Source of the DNA: Begonia masoniana
Lineage: Eukaryota > Streptophyta > Magnoliopsida > Cucurbitales > Begoniaceae
Direction of reading: 5' to 3'
Assembly (NCBI GenBank): GCA_022432975.1
Contig: CM039503.1
Coordinates: 43,539,869 to 43,603,868 of the forward strand
Length of the DNA stretch: 64,000 bases
The notes below the pieces were generated by a model that worked only from the letters and a program-made list of their open reading frames with translations, made no database searches and was not told the origin of the DNA. Each line of letters opens with the position of its first letter. Positions within the stretch are counted from its first letter, which is position 1. A program made the position numbers and the translations under genes. This document shows, one piece after another, positions 1 to 9,619 of the stretch.

Positions 1-152
1 CAGCCACATAGACCCACCAGCTCAAGTGGTACTCCTCACTTGTAGCCCAGGTACTTAACCCTGAGGTCCTGGGTTCGAGTGGGGAGGAAGGCAAAAATAA
101 CCTACAGGGAGGGGAAAGTTCTGTGAGTACACGTGGTGGGTCTATGTGGCTG
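1..152. repeat. Inverted-repeat (foldback) unit
   Basis: Bases 1-19 (cagccacatagacccacca) are the perfect reverse complement of 134-152. Between the arms, near 60-85, lies a stretch (gaggtcctgggttcgagt) resembling the B box of a tRNA-derived SINE promoter. The outer edge may lie before the window. It could be a MITE-like foldback or a SINE fragment caught between arms; no coding sequence is seen. Confidence 0.6.
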
Positions 153-163
153 CCACGTGGCGG

Positions 164-226
164 TGTAAACCCTCGATGTACGTGGGCCGCACAGCTCGGT
201 TGTAAACCCTCGATGTACGTGGGCCG
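164..226. repeat. Two-copy 37-base direct repeat
   Basis: The string tgtaaaccctcgatgtacg with its continuation gtgggccg occurs at 164 and again at 201, separated by cacagctcggt. It lies just before the Athila remnant begins. Confidence 0.7.
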
Positions 227-247
227 GGTTGTTACAATTATAATAGA

Positions 248-1138
248 CCGACGCTTCAAAATTCAGGTAATTACTATAATGGGGGGCGCAACAACCACCC
301 AAACTTCTCGTGGAAGAACCCGAACAATGCCATACAGATGCCACAAGCTAATCAACCGGGACCTCCGTTTCCAGAAAGAAAATCTAATCTTGAGGATTTA
401 ATTGTAAAGATGGGAGAGCGCACCAATAATATAATTGCTGAAATGAGGGAGCACACAAATAAATTTATGGCTGAAACAAGAACAACCTTGCAAAACCAGT
501 CAGCTCAAATTCAAAGTTTGAAAACTCAAATGGGCCAGATGGCAGCTGCATTAAATGGTCGCCCTCAGGACACATTGCCCAGTTCCACTGAAGTCAATCC
601 TAGAGGCCAGTGCAATGCCATCACACTTAGAAGTGGGGCAGTGATTGAAAATTGTACCAAAGAAAATAAGAAAGTGGTCACACATGACGGAATGCATTCG
701 TCATCATCCAATTCCACACCAAAAGATCAAGAGCTACTAGAAGCTCAACCTCAGATTCCAAAGGAGATCATCCCAAAAGTTCCATTCCCACAACGCCTGA
801 AAAATGCAAAGTTAGATAAATTGTTTGACAAATTCTTGAACGTGTTCAAGCAGCTTCACATTAACATCCCATTTGCCGTAACCCTAGAGCAAATGCCAAC
901 CTATGCAAAATTTTTTAAAGAGGTTCTATCCCACAAAAGGAAAATAGAGGATTGTGGTACAATCGCTCTTTCTGAAGAATGTAGTGCAATAATTCAACGA
1001 AAACTACCACAAAAGTTAAAAGATCTGGGTAGTTTTACGGTTCCATGTGAGATTGAAAACTGCATCTCCGAGCGTGCATTATGTGACCTGGGTACAAGCA
1101 TCAAATTTAATGTCTTTTTCTATTTTTCAAAGGCTTGA
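248..1138 (+). pseudogene. Athila gag, 3' part
   Basis: One open frame runs from about 248 to 1138 (first ATG at 338). It starts with an Asn/Gly-rich stretch (NSGNYYNGG) and FSWKNPNN, continues through a probable coiled coil (EMREHTNKFMAETRTTLQNQ) and the RGQCNAITLRSG segment, and ends in the region that leads into the protease. Gag would form the particle that packages element RNA. The N-terminal half is absent because the element is truncated at about 236. The frame is lost near 1100, inside the protease start. Confidence 0.8.
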
Positions 1139-1705
1139 GCTAGGTGAAGCAAAACCAATAGGAGGAATCTTACAAATGGCCGACCGATCAATCAAGCATC
1201 CAAGAAGAATAATCGAAGACGGTTGGTTAAGGTCGACAAATTCATATTCCCAGCAGACTTTGTAGTTCTCAACATGGCGGAGGATCGGGAAATACCTATT
1301 ATTTTGGGCAGGCCATTCTTAGCTACGGGGGGTGCCTTGATCGATGTTCAGAGGGGGGAGTTGAAATTGCGCTTGCAAGATGAAGAAGTGACGTTTAATG
1401 TCTTTAACTCCATGAAGTATCCGACGGCCAGCGATGATATATTTAGGATTGACTCTCTCGAATCAGCGGTGGACGGAGTTTCTCTTCAGTCTAGTGATCC
1501 TCTCGAGGTTTCTTTACTAAATCATGATTTGTCTTTCGATTTTGACTCTTCTGTGCAGGAATTTATATCATGGATGGATTCGTTCGAGCCAAATCGAAGA
1601 AAGTATTTTGAGGGTTTGGGGGAGCCACCAATTCGAGTCTTACCTTCCATTGAGAGTCCACCCTTATTGGAGCTGAAGCCACTACCGTCTCACCTCAGGT
1701 AAGCA
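1045..1705 (+). pseudogene. Athila retropepsin region
   Basis: An aspartic protease segment is split over three frames. The usual D-(S/T)-G active site reads as DLG (CDLGTS) near 1084-1101. After a frameshift follow FSIFQRLELGEAKP and ADRSIKHPR. A second frameshift near 1220 leads to VDKFIFPADFVVLNM, then REIPIILGRPFLATG, the conserved ILGRPFL block of Athila/Tat proteases. Frame shifts at about 1100 and 1220 make it non-functional. It would process the element polyprotein. Confidence 0.8.
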
Positions 1706-1742
1706 TTTATTGGTGCTAACTCAACTCTTCCAGTCATTATTG

Positions 1743-3213
1743 CAGGTGATTTATCTAAGACGGAGGAGGAGAAATTATTGCGTATACTTCGGACATACAA
1801 GGTGGCTATAGGGTGGACACTGTCAGATATCAAAGGAATCAGTTCTTCATTTTGCATGCATCAGATTTTAATGGAAGACTAGCATCGACCATTTGTAGAG
1901 CATCAACGCCGTTTAAATCCATCTATGAAAGAGGTTGTGCGAAAGGAAGTTTTAATGTGGTTGGACGCAGGGGTTATCTATCCGATCTCAGATAGTTCGT
2001 GGGTGAGTCCAGTGCAGTGTGTTCCAAAGAAAAGAGGGATGACAGTCATCAAGAATGAAAATGATGAGTTGATTGCATCCAGAACAGTCACTGGTGGAGA
2101 ATTTGTATCGATTATCGGAAGTTTAAACAAGGCTACGTGCAAAGATCACTTTCCATTGCCGTTTATTGATCAGATGCTAGATAGACTTGCCGGCCACGAG
2201 TATTATTGTTTCCTTTATGGATATTCCGGGTATAATCAGATTGCAATTGCCCCAGAAGACCAGGAAAAACCACATTACTTGCCCGTATGGTACTTTTGCT
2301 TTCCGTCGAATGCCTTTCGGGTTATGCAATGCATCAGCTACTGTTCAAAGATACATGATGGCTATTTCTCAGATATGGTGGAGCGATTCATAGAAATCTT
2401 CATGGATGACTTTTCAGTGTTTGATCTTCATTCGATACATGTTTGAATAATCTGTCCAAGGTGCTCGAAAGGTGTGTGTTGAGACGAATCTAGTGCTTAA
2501 TTGGGAGAAATGTCATTTCATGGTGAAAGAGGGAATTGTATTGGGCCATCGTATTTCAGCACAAGGAATTGAGGTGGACCGAGCTAAAATTTGTCGCTAT
2601 CGAGAAGTTGCCACCGCCGACGACAGTAAAAGGAGTGCGGAGTTGTCTAGGGCATGCGGGATTCTACCAAAGGTGCATAAAAGATTTTTCTAAGATCACC
2701 AACCCGCTATGTCAGTTATTGGAAAATGAGAGTACCATTGTTTTTACCGCAGAGTGTCTTGCAGCTTTTAATATGTTAAAGGCGAAACTTGTGTCGGCCC
2801 CAATCATAGTTGCACCTGATTGGGAATTACCATTTGAATCATGAGTGATGCTAATGACTCACAGTAGGAGCAGTTCTGGGGCAGAGAAAGGATAAAGTCT
2901 TCCATACAATTTATTATGCCAGCCACACTCTCAATGCTGCCCAACTAAATTATGCACCACTGAGAAGGAATGTTAGCAGTAGTGCTTCGCTTTTGACAAG
3001 TTCCGCCCTATGTTATCGGCCAACAAAGTCATAGTTATATGGATCATTCGGCTATTAAATATTGATGGAAAAGAAGGATGTCAAACTTCGGTTGATTCGA
3101 TGGGTATTACTTCTGCAGGAGTTGCTATTGTGATCAAGGACAAGAAAGGCACAGAGAATTTGGTAGCTGATCACCTATCTCGGTTGGACACTACGAGCTC
3201 ATGTATCCGATAG
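1743..3213 (+). pseudogene. Athila reverse transcriptase and RNase H
   Basis: Fragments in shifting frames match plant Ty3 reverse transcriptase: MKEVVRKEVLMWLDAGVIYP and SWVSPVQCVPKK (fingers), KDHFPLPFIDQMLDRLAGHE, YGYSGYNQIAIAPEDQEK, a palm region with the MDD catalytic pair in IEIFMDDFSVF near 2395-2420, then VLGHRISAQGIEVD and the connection segment. RNase H is much reduced and ends in VADHLSRL near 3165-3185, the usual end of Ty3 RNase H. At least five frameshifts or stops are present. Confidence 0.8.
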
Positions 3214-3239
3214 TGACGTTCAAATAGATGAGATTTTCC

Positions 3240-4450
3240 AAATGAAAAGATCATTGCAATCGAAGTGTTACCGTGGTATGCTGATTATGTGAACTTTCTT
3301 GCCAGTGGGGTTTATACCGTCCGATTTTGTCGCATCACCAAAGAAGAAATTTTTTGCCGATATTAAAGTGATATTATTGGGAAGAGCAAATTTTATATAA
3401 ACACTGTGCAGATCAAGTTATCAGACGTTGTATCCCAGAAGATGAAGTGATATTTGTATTAAAACACTGTCATTCTCTGGAATGTGGCGGACACTTTGGT
3501 GGCAAACGAAGAGCAACTAAGATACTTCAGTGTGGATGTTTACTGGCCCACCATGTTTAAAATGCATATTGTTTGTTGTAGCTTGTGATCCAATGTCAAC
3601 GGACCGGTAATATTTCCCGCCTGTAATGAGATACCTTTGACGAATATTTTGGAGGTTGAGCTTGTTGATGTATGGGGTATTGACTTTATGGGGCGTTTCT
3701 GTGTCGTACAACAACAAATACATTCTTTAGCGGTTGGATTATGTCTCCAAGTGGGTTTGAAGCAATAGCTACACCGACCAATGATGGCAAGGTGGTCTTG
3801 CATTTTCTGCAGAAGAATATTTTCACTCACTTTGGAACACCTCGAGCTATCATTAGTACGAGGGAACTCACTTCTGCAATAGACAGTTTGAAGCACTACT
3901 CAGTAAGTATGAAGTGAAGCATCGCAAGGCGTTGGGATACCACCCCAATCAAATGGGCAGGCTTGAAGTCTCTAATCGAGAAGTGAAGAAGATCTTGAGA
4001 AGACGGTTGCAAATTCAAGAAAAGACTGGGCTGCAAGTTGAATGATGCTTATGGGCTGTACCGGACCGCATTCAAACGCCTCTGGGCGATGAAGAAGCTA
4101 AATTTTGAGTTAACAGCCACAGGTCAGACATGCCTCCTGCAATTAATGAGCTTGACGAACTTAGAAGCAATGCGTTATGATAATTCAAAAATATCTAAGG
4201 AGAAGACCAAGGCGTGGCATGACAAGCACATGTGGAGAATGATCTTTTCACCAGGGACCGCAGGTACTTTTATTTAACTCTCGATTGAAATTGTTTCCAA
4301 GAAAATTGAAGTCGAGATGGTCAGGTCCTTTCACGGTGGTGCAAGTATCTCTCATGGGGCCGTTGAGTATGAGAAGCCGATGACCACAACATTCAAAGTA
4401 AAAAGGACAACGAGTGAAGCCATATTTTGGCGGCACTATTCCAAGTGACT
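3240..4450 (+). pseudogene. Athila integrase remnant
   Basis: Remnants include the zinc-binding N-terminal part near 3465-3560 (LKHCHSLECGGHFGG, then YWPTMFK), the catalytic core near 3660-3700 (VDVWGIDFMG, holding the first D) and 3855-4030 (a degenerate block, then NQMGRLEVSNREVKKILR). A C-terminal stretch lies near 4150-4300. Frames change repeatedly and no continuous product is possible. Confidence 0.7.
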
Positions 4451-4459
4451 CTTCTGTCA

Positions 4460-5374
4460 CTCAACTCCTACCCGAAGAATGAATTTGGTCCAACGTCAGG
4501 CTAAAGACGGTAAATGCAAGCACTTGGTGGGAGGTAAACCCATTGATTCTAGTTTATTAGCGTCGAGTCGAGTTCATTGTTTATTTATTTTATTTCTTGA
4601 GGTATTTTTAATGATTTTGTGTTTTAGTTTTCTATTAAAAATAAAAAATAATAAAAATAAATAAATAAAAACATAAAACAAAGGGTGAACGGTGAAAAGC
4701 AGAAGCTTTTCACCATTCACCGTGTTCACCTCACCTTTCAGCGCGAAGCCCGCAGCCTCAACTCCGACCATTCTCCTCAGCAGTTTTATTCCTCAGCTCT
4801 CGCACCTCAGCACGCGACTCTTCCCTACGACTTCATCGCGCCACACGTTTTCGTTCGGACCTATCATTTCTTCACTTCACAGTCCACATTGCTCTGAGCT
4901 CCGACAGCTGCCGTCTTCGCCTCTCAGTTCCAGTGCTCCACTTTTCAGCCAAATCAGAGCTCCTCGACACTCTCAGTCGCACTTCAGCTCCGATTAATTG
5001 CCCACTTCATCCTTGCCGCGGCTTGTCTCTATCCATGTTTTAATTGTTTGTTGGTGGACACTATTCTGATAATAATTGTTGAATTATGTGGCTGCTAAAT
5101 TAGTATTCAAGGGTTATTGGCTGGAATATTTCTCTGTTTGATACACACGTTTGGGGAAATTGGATGTTTCAAGTCTAAAGTGCTAAATTCCTGTCAATTA
5201 TGCCCACCAGCGTTTGATGAATTGCCTTTGAGGGAATTTGTTTTGTCTAACAGCACTCAGTTCATTTTGCCGCATATTTTGGGCACTTGAGATCATTTGT
5301 GACCCAAGATTATTATAGGTTGATTGAGTATTGGGTTATCTGTGAAGCAAATACCGGTCTTGCCAGATTATACA
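4460..5374 (+). other. Athila 3' non-coding region
   Basis: No convincing coding sequence. It begins with the post-pol region of Athila elements, passes an A/T-rich stretch (4630-4680) and a strong hairpin (4685-4720), then a C/T-rich stretch to about 5000, and ends in a T-rich leader. Part of it may be LTR or spacer; the boundaries cannot be fixed from one copy. Confidence 0.5.
4685..4720. repeat. Hairpin, 16-base arms
   Basis: Bases 4685-4700 (gtgaacggtgaaaagc) pair with 4705-4720 (gcttttcaccattcac) with one mismatch, around a four-base loop agaa. Confidence 0.8.
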
Positions 5375-5449
5375 ATGGCTTCTAAGCATTTGAAAGGGTC
5401 TTCTAGTGCCTCCAACTCTTCCAGGCAAGTCCGTTTTCCACATTCGTTC
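5375..5449 (+). pseudogene. Possible start of a second Athila ORF
   Basis: After the non-coding stretch an ATG at 5375 opens a frame beginning MASKHLKGSSSASNSSRQ, a basic, Ser-rich start like those of Athila downstream (env-like) ORFs. It is cut after about 25 codons by the reverse LTR at 5450. The product cannot be judged from so little; it may be chance. Confidence 0.3.
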
Positions 5450-6183
5450 TGTAAGACCCTCAAACTATTCCAATTTCCCGTACGAAATTTTTTCTTTTTA
5501 AGCTCTAAATCAATTAAAACACCCTCGAAAACTTTAAAGAAAATTCATTTATCATACAAAAACAGTTTACATAAAAACCACTCGACCTTCTATCATTCAT
5601 CAATTTATCAACTTATAACTTCTTCACAATATCATTTCTATCTCCATTTTCAATTGTACATTTACATAAACTTTCAAACATTCATACGTTCTCGTAACTC
5701 TGCCAAATCTGACTCTAAAGATGATTAATATGAAGTACCTTTCACGAAAACAAACTGCATGGTTCCGTTGTAAAAGTGTGACATATCCTCCTGTTTACAA
5801 AATCACCAAGCAGTTCAAAAATCCAAATAAAACCTTAACAAACGTTTTATAAAACAAATCTATCAACTAAACCGAATCAAAACACCCCTAATATGTTCGA
5901 CCTATACAAATTTATCTAACTAATCCATCATTCACCCAGAATATCTCAATACCCTCAAAATACATACGTAAATCCCCCACGGGTCGGTTTAAGCATCGAC
6001 TGCGCCAGCACACCCCGCGAGCCATCCTCCGTCAACTGCATCGCTCTCAGGTGGACGGATCTCGTCCCTCACCTACGTCAGGATCACCTACACCATAAGA
6101 CAATCTATGAGCTAAAGGCCAGCAAGTTCGTAAATGCTAATGCATGCTAATGCAACGTGGAAATTCATTTTCTTTATAATAGT

Positions 6184-6402
6184 GTGGTACTGTGACAAGC
6201 CCCCTGTCGTGCTCCACAGTAGATCTCAATAGCCCCACCTTCTGGCCACACCTCTTTTCATTGAAACTTATGCAGAAATTCAATCTTTCTTAAAAACGAT
6301 GTGGTACTGTGACAAGCCCCCTGTCGTGCCTTCACAGTAGATCAATAGCCCCACCTTCTGGCCACCACCTCTTTTCATGAAAACTATGATATTTGAAACC
6401 AC
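6184..6402. repeat. Two-copy 117-base tandem repeat
   Basis: The block starting gtggtactgtgacaagcccc at 6184 recurs at 6301. Both copies carry the agtagatc and ccccaccttctggcca strings. It lies inside LTR copy 1. Confidence 0.75.
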
Positions 6403-6438
6403 TGAGCATGAAACTATAAGTAACACAAACATACATAA

Positions 6439-6606
6439 CGAGCATACCATCACAACGATAAAGAACATAATCTATAAAACAATAAACCTACTACCGAGCA
6501 TACCATCACAACGATAAAGAACATAATCTATAAAACAATAAACCTACTACCGAGCATACCATCACAACGATAAAGAACATAATCTATAAAACATAACAAC
6601 TACCCA
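6439..6606. repeat. 56-base tandem repeat, about three copies
   Basis: Units starting cgagcataccatcacaacga begin at 6439, 6495 and 6551, an exact 56-base period. The third copy is incomplete. Inside LTR copy 1. Confidence 0.9.
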
Positions 6607-7541
6607 TCAAAACAATTAACTAAACACGTCACCAAATTCCTCGAGACAACATTCACGTACGGTGTAGGCCAATCGGCCAAAGAAGAGCACGAGAAACTAA
6701 TGTGTCCGTTAGTCGCTGGTTTCTTGGAACATTGTCAACCTATGGCTTGACTATGACAAAATCCAAGTTCATAATCAAAGCTTCACTACCAATTTACTCT
6801 CAAACTACTATTTCTAGCCTAATCAAACAAAACCTAACTAAACGGGCCACTAATTGGGTTAGGGTAAAAAAAAGACCCGAAACTTCGAACGCGCGTAACT
6901 TTGACGGCGGATTGGAATCGAACGATTCCAGCAGCCACGTACTCCTTAAGAACATTTTAATCTGCCAAAGGAATTTGAAAAACAAAAACCTAACTGAGCG
7001 TCAAAAATCTTAAAAACCCGAATCTGCCCTAAACGGGAATTTCACCAATTTCGGTTTTCCATCGATTTCATGCAATCTCGCTTACCCAACGACCACAATT
7101 AGCCCCCATTAGCCCTAAACTAATCAAAATTTCAAGGGGATACACACACGAACCCTGAAATGACAACTTCGGGCTTATGACATTTTTTTTTCGCTCAATT
7201 CGAGCAACACCAACGGCCAGTGCGACCTTCGCCGGGCCTAAGCACGGTAATTGATGCCAAGAACGGCAAAAGCGGCCGGAAAACAGAGCTGCAATAGAGC
7301 TGTTCTTCGGGCCCTAAATCGAAACGGAAAACAGGAGGAAAACGGCCATACCGTTCGGTTCGGGCGCGGAGGGAAGGAAAAACAGGCCGGAGCCCACGCC
7401 GCCGTTGTTGGCGGAGAACGCGATGCACCGGCCGTCGGTAGCGTCGTCTACATACCTCCTCTCCCTCTCGCGCTCGGGCTCGGGCTCGACGAATAGCCTC
7501 GGATATTCTGTCGATTTCATTGTTTTTTTATTTTTTATTTT

Positions 7542-7574
<33 letters not shown>
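7542..7574. repeat. (ATA)n microsatellite
   Basis: About eleven ataata-type trinucleotides in LTR copy 1. The stretch just before it (7195-7500) is unusually GC-rich and falls where other LTRs of the group carry their leader. Confidence 0.85.
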
Positions 7575-7912
7575 CTACTACTCTATTTTATTGAACGCAC
7601 TCCCTCTCGTGTTTTCAACTGTTTGAATGTCTTATTCTTGCGATAAATCAATTATTATCTCTTTTTGGGTTCTAGTAAAACGGTCGTCGGAATCGGACCT
7701 CGTTTAATATTTTACCTAAAATTATATTACGAGAAACGTAATAATCAAAAATATAGCGGTGTTACTCGAAAATTCTCGTAATTCCTTAAAATTCCAATAA
7801 ATAGATAGGATCCTAATACAGCTTTTTTCGTAAAACGGAACCTGATTTAGCATATTTACAAAAATGCCATTATATTAAAATAATAATATTCCGGTTAAAG
7901 CGGGGTATTACA

Positions 7913-8703
7913 CCTCCTCTTTCCCGCAATTGTCAAGAAGACAATGGACAGAGTCTAGTTCGCTCGACTCTGTGAAAGGTTGAGACGACGAGGCGTGGGA
8001 AGTCGGGCACGAGAGGGTTCGTCTTTCTTAATGGTTCTGGCTCTATACCAGTAGAAAAAAAAAGTATATGTAAAAATAGAAAGCGGTTGAGAGGATAGTA
8101 GTGACTTAAATTAGTAAAAGTCAGCAAAGTTAATGAAAGAAATATGAACACGGGAGGCTCCTGGCCGGGGGCGTTACAATCTAGTTATACCATTAGTAGG
8201 ATTAGTTTGATTAATCAACCGGGAGTGTGCGCACTTTAGGTTTAGCGACAATTAGAGGAATACACCCTATGAAGTATGGTTTTTAAGTAGGTGGGATTCT
8301 GTCTTAATTGACAACACTTGGAGTATTAGAGACGACAATCAGAAGAAGATGAAAGTTTAGATATAAACCTATAGAGGGATTACCCTAGATTGGTTAAATA
8401 AGGAGAGTGTAATTAAATCGATGAAGGGAGTACCGTAGAAATGGATAATTGGGATTCGTGTGAAGTTGAGAGTGTAAAGACAAGATAGATAAATGAGCTA
8501 AACTAAGGAGAATCTGCGCGTAGATAGTTGGAAACCTGGACTGACGGGGGCGAAGGTGGATTAAGATTAGTTAGTAGATGCGAGTAGTCCTTGTGTGAAT
8601 TTGGAAGAAGTAAAAAGAGATTGCTGGGATTAAATGAGATGTGTAAGATTGGAAGTATAGATTTGGTTTAAGGGTCTGCAAATGTGAAAATTTGCGATTA
8701 TAG
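7913..8703. other. Unassigned decayed sequence
   Basis: No conserved coding frame. The first bases could be a reversed polypurine tract belonging to LTR copy 1. The string gggggcgttaca at about 8165-8176 looks like another LTR terminus, but the partner end was not found. 8180-8700 is A/G-rich with no feature recognised. Confidence 0.4.
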
Positions 8704-8738
8704 AATAAAGTGGGTGAGAATTTTCACTTGAAAAACAT

Positions 8739-8739
<1 letters not shown>

Positions 8740-8773
<34 letters not shown>
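8740..8773 (+). repeat. Poly(A) run of about 34
   Basis: An uninterrupted A run ends directly before cgtccg-like GC-richer sequence (gtcctccgttgctg). It could be the tail of a retroposed copy upstream, or a simple repeat. Confidence 0.8.
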
Positions 8774-8777
<4 letters not shown>

Positions 8778-8903
8778 TCCGTTGCTGCCTGACTCCGTTC
8801 AGTTCGCTCCGATCGGATTGGTGAACATGCTGAACACGGGAGGGGCGGATCCATCGTTGGTTTCGAACTAGAAGAAGAAGTGCGTTTGAAGTTTGGGGGT
8901 GAT

Positions 8904-9043
8904 ATGGAGCGGGGAGATGAGAGTTTTTTGCTTCGCCGAAACTCAAGAGGTGTCCTGCCTCGATGGAAACGCGCTGCGTTTGAATACGAGGATAAGATGG
9001 TGAAGATTCAGGTGCCATGGCAGAGCTTTTCGCCTACTTCCAT
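8904..9043 (+). CDS. Possible first exon, unknown host gene
   Basis: From an ATG at 8904 a frame encodes about 47 residues (start MERGDESFLLRRNSRG, later EYEDKMVKIQVPWQSFSP) with balanced codon use unlike the AT-rich surroundings. It closes at a donor-like site, tccat/gtgagt at 9043/9044, after which the sequence becomes intron-like and runs into the gap at 9520. The frame is open upstream of the ATG back to about 8874. The family is not recognised and no second exon was found. It could be the 5' exon of a gene whose remainder lies in the gap. Confidence 0.3.
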
Positions 9044-9519
9044 GTGAGTACTTGTTCTAAGAGAGACATCCACTCTGTTTCTTAACCTCTGTTTCTAACT
9101 ATAGCTGTATTGAATAACATTTATTTCAAGGAAAGTCTGTATATACTAGTTTTTATCAGTACCTCCAAGCGCTGTCATCCTTGTTCATTTCTGTTTTTAT
9201 TTTTATCAACTATATTTATAGCATCTAGTTCCGTCCCCCAACCCCAAAATTTACTTCTTGATTAGGTGTTTCCATTTGTTTAAGTCTAAAAATCGAAGAG
9301 AAAAACAAAAGTCCTGTTTTCAAACAACACTGGTGAGAGGTAAATTCGTTTTATGATGCATTTATTTAAATGCTTTGATTTGAACCTGTAAAACATGTTT
9401 AGGATAGTTTTAGAAATTCAAAGAAAAGCGCAGAAAACATGGATATCAAGATTTACGTATATAAATATTCTGAGAAAAAATCACGGTTATAGAAGAGTAT
9501 TACGATAAAAATCAATATA
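9044..9519. other. Non-coding, intron-like
   Basis: AT-rich with T-rich stretches and no reading frame of note; compatible with an intron of the exon at 8904, but no acceptor and following exon could be paired. Confidence 0.4.
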
Positions 9520-9619
9520 NNNNNNNNNNNNNNNNNNNNNNNNNNNNNNNNNNNNNNNNNNNNNNNNNNNNNNNNNNNNNNNNNNNNNNNNNNNNNNNNN
9601 NNNNNNNNNNNNNNNNNNN
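9520..9619. other. Assembly gap (100 N)
   Basis: Exactly 100 N, a conventional scaffold spacer of unknown true length. Order and orientation across it are not proven by the sequence. Confidence 0.99.

Larger units (their letters stand above)
236..5449 (+). mobile_element. Decayed Athila-type Ty3 retrotransposon
   Basis: Gag, retropepsin, reverse transcriptase, RNase H and integrase remnants follow each other on the + strand in Ty3/gypsy order. A non-coding 3' region follows that opens with the Athila-like string ending in ggtgggaggtaaaccc (about 4525-4542). The 5' LTR and 5' half of gag are missing; the body is cut on the right by a reverse LTR at 5450. Many frameshifts and stops make it inactive. 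Assignment to Athila rests on the gag-protease sequence and on the 3' region. Confidence 0.8.
5450..7912 (-). mobile_element. Reverse LTR, Tekay-like family (copy 1)
   Basis: It starts tgtaagaccctcaaac and ends ggggtattaca, the TGTAA..TTACA ends shared by the other long LTRs here. Inner blocks align by eye with LTRs E (19977-22466) and F (30540-33045): a precursor of ccccacgggtcaaaacgc, cacctacaccata, the block around gtgtaggccaatcggcc, and aaaatgccattatat near the end. The flanks cgttc and cctcc do not match, so this is not a clean solo LTR. The following ctcctctttccc resembles a reversed polypurine tract. Confidence 0.6.

Noticed and set aside
60..90. tRNA gene suggested by ggttcgagt
   Set aside because: No cloverleaf can be drawn: A box, anticodon stem and acceptor stem are missing.
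248..4450. Endogenous pararetrovirus instead of a retrotransposon
   Set aside because: Integrase follows RNase H and gag-protease is Athila-like; no movement protein or transactivator is seen.
7195..7500. Several overlapping GC-rich open frames
   Set aside because: Open on both strands, low-complexity Arg/Gly composition, inside an LTR leader.
5450..7912. Clean solo LTR like F
   Set aside because: Flanking five bases (cgttc and cctcc) differ and a polypurine-like stretch follows, so it is likely part of a larger damaged element.
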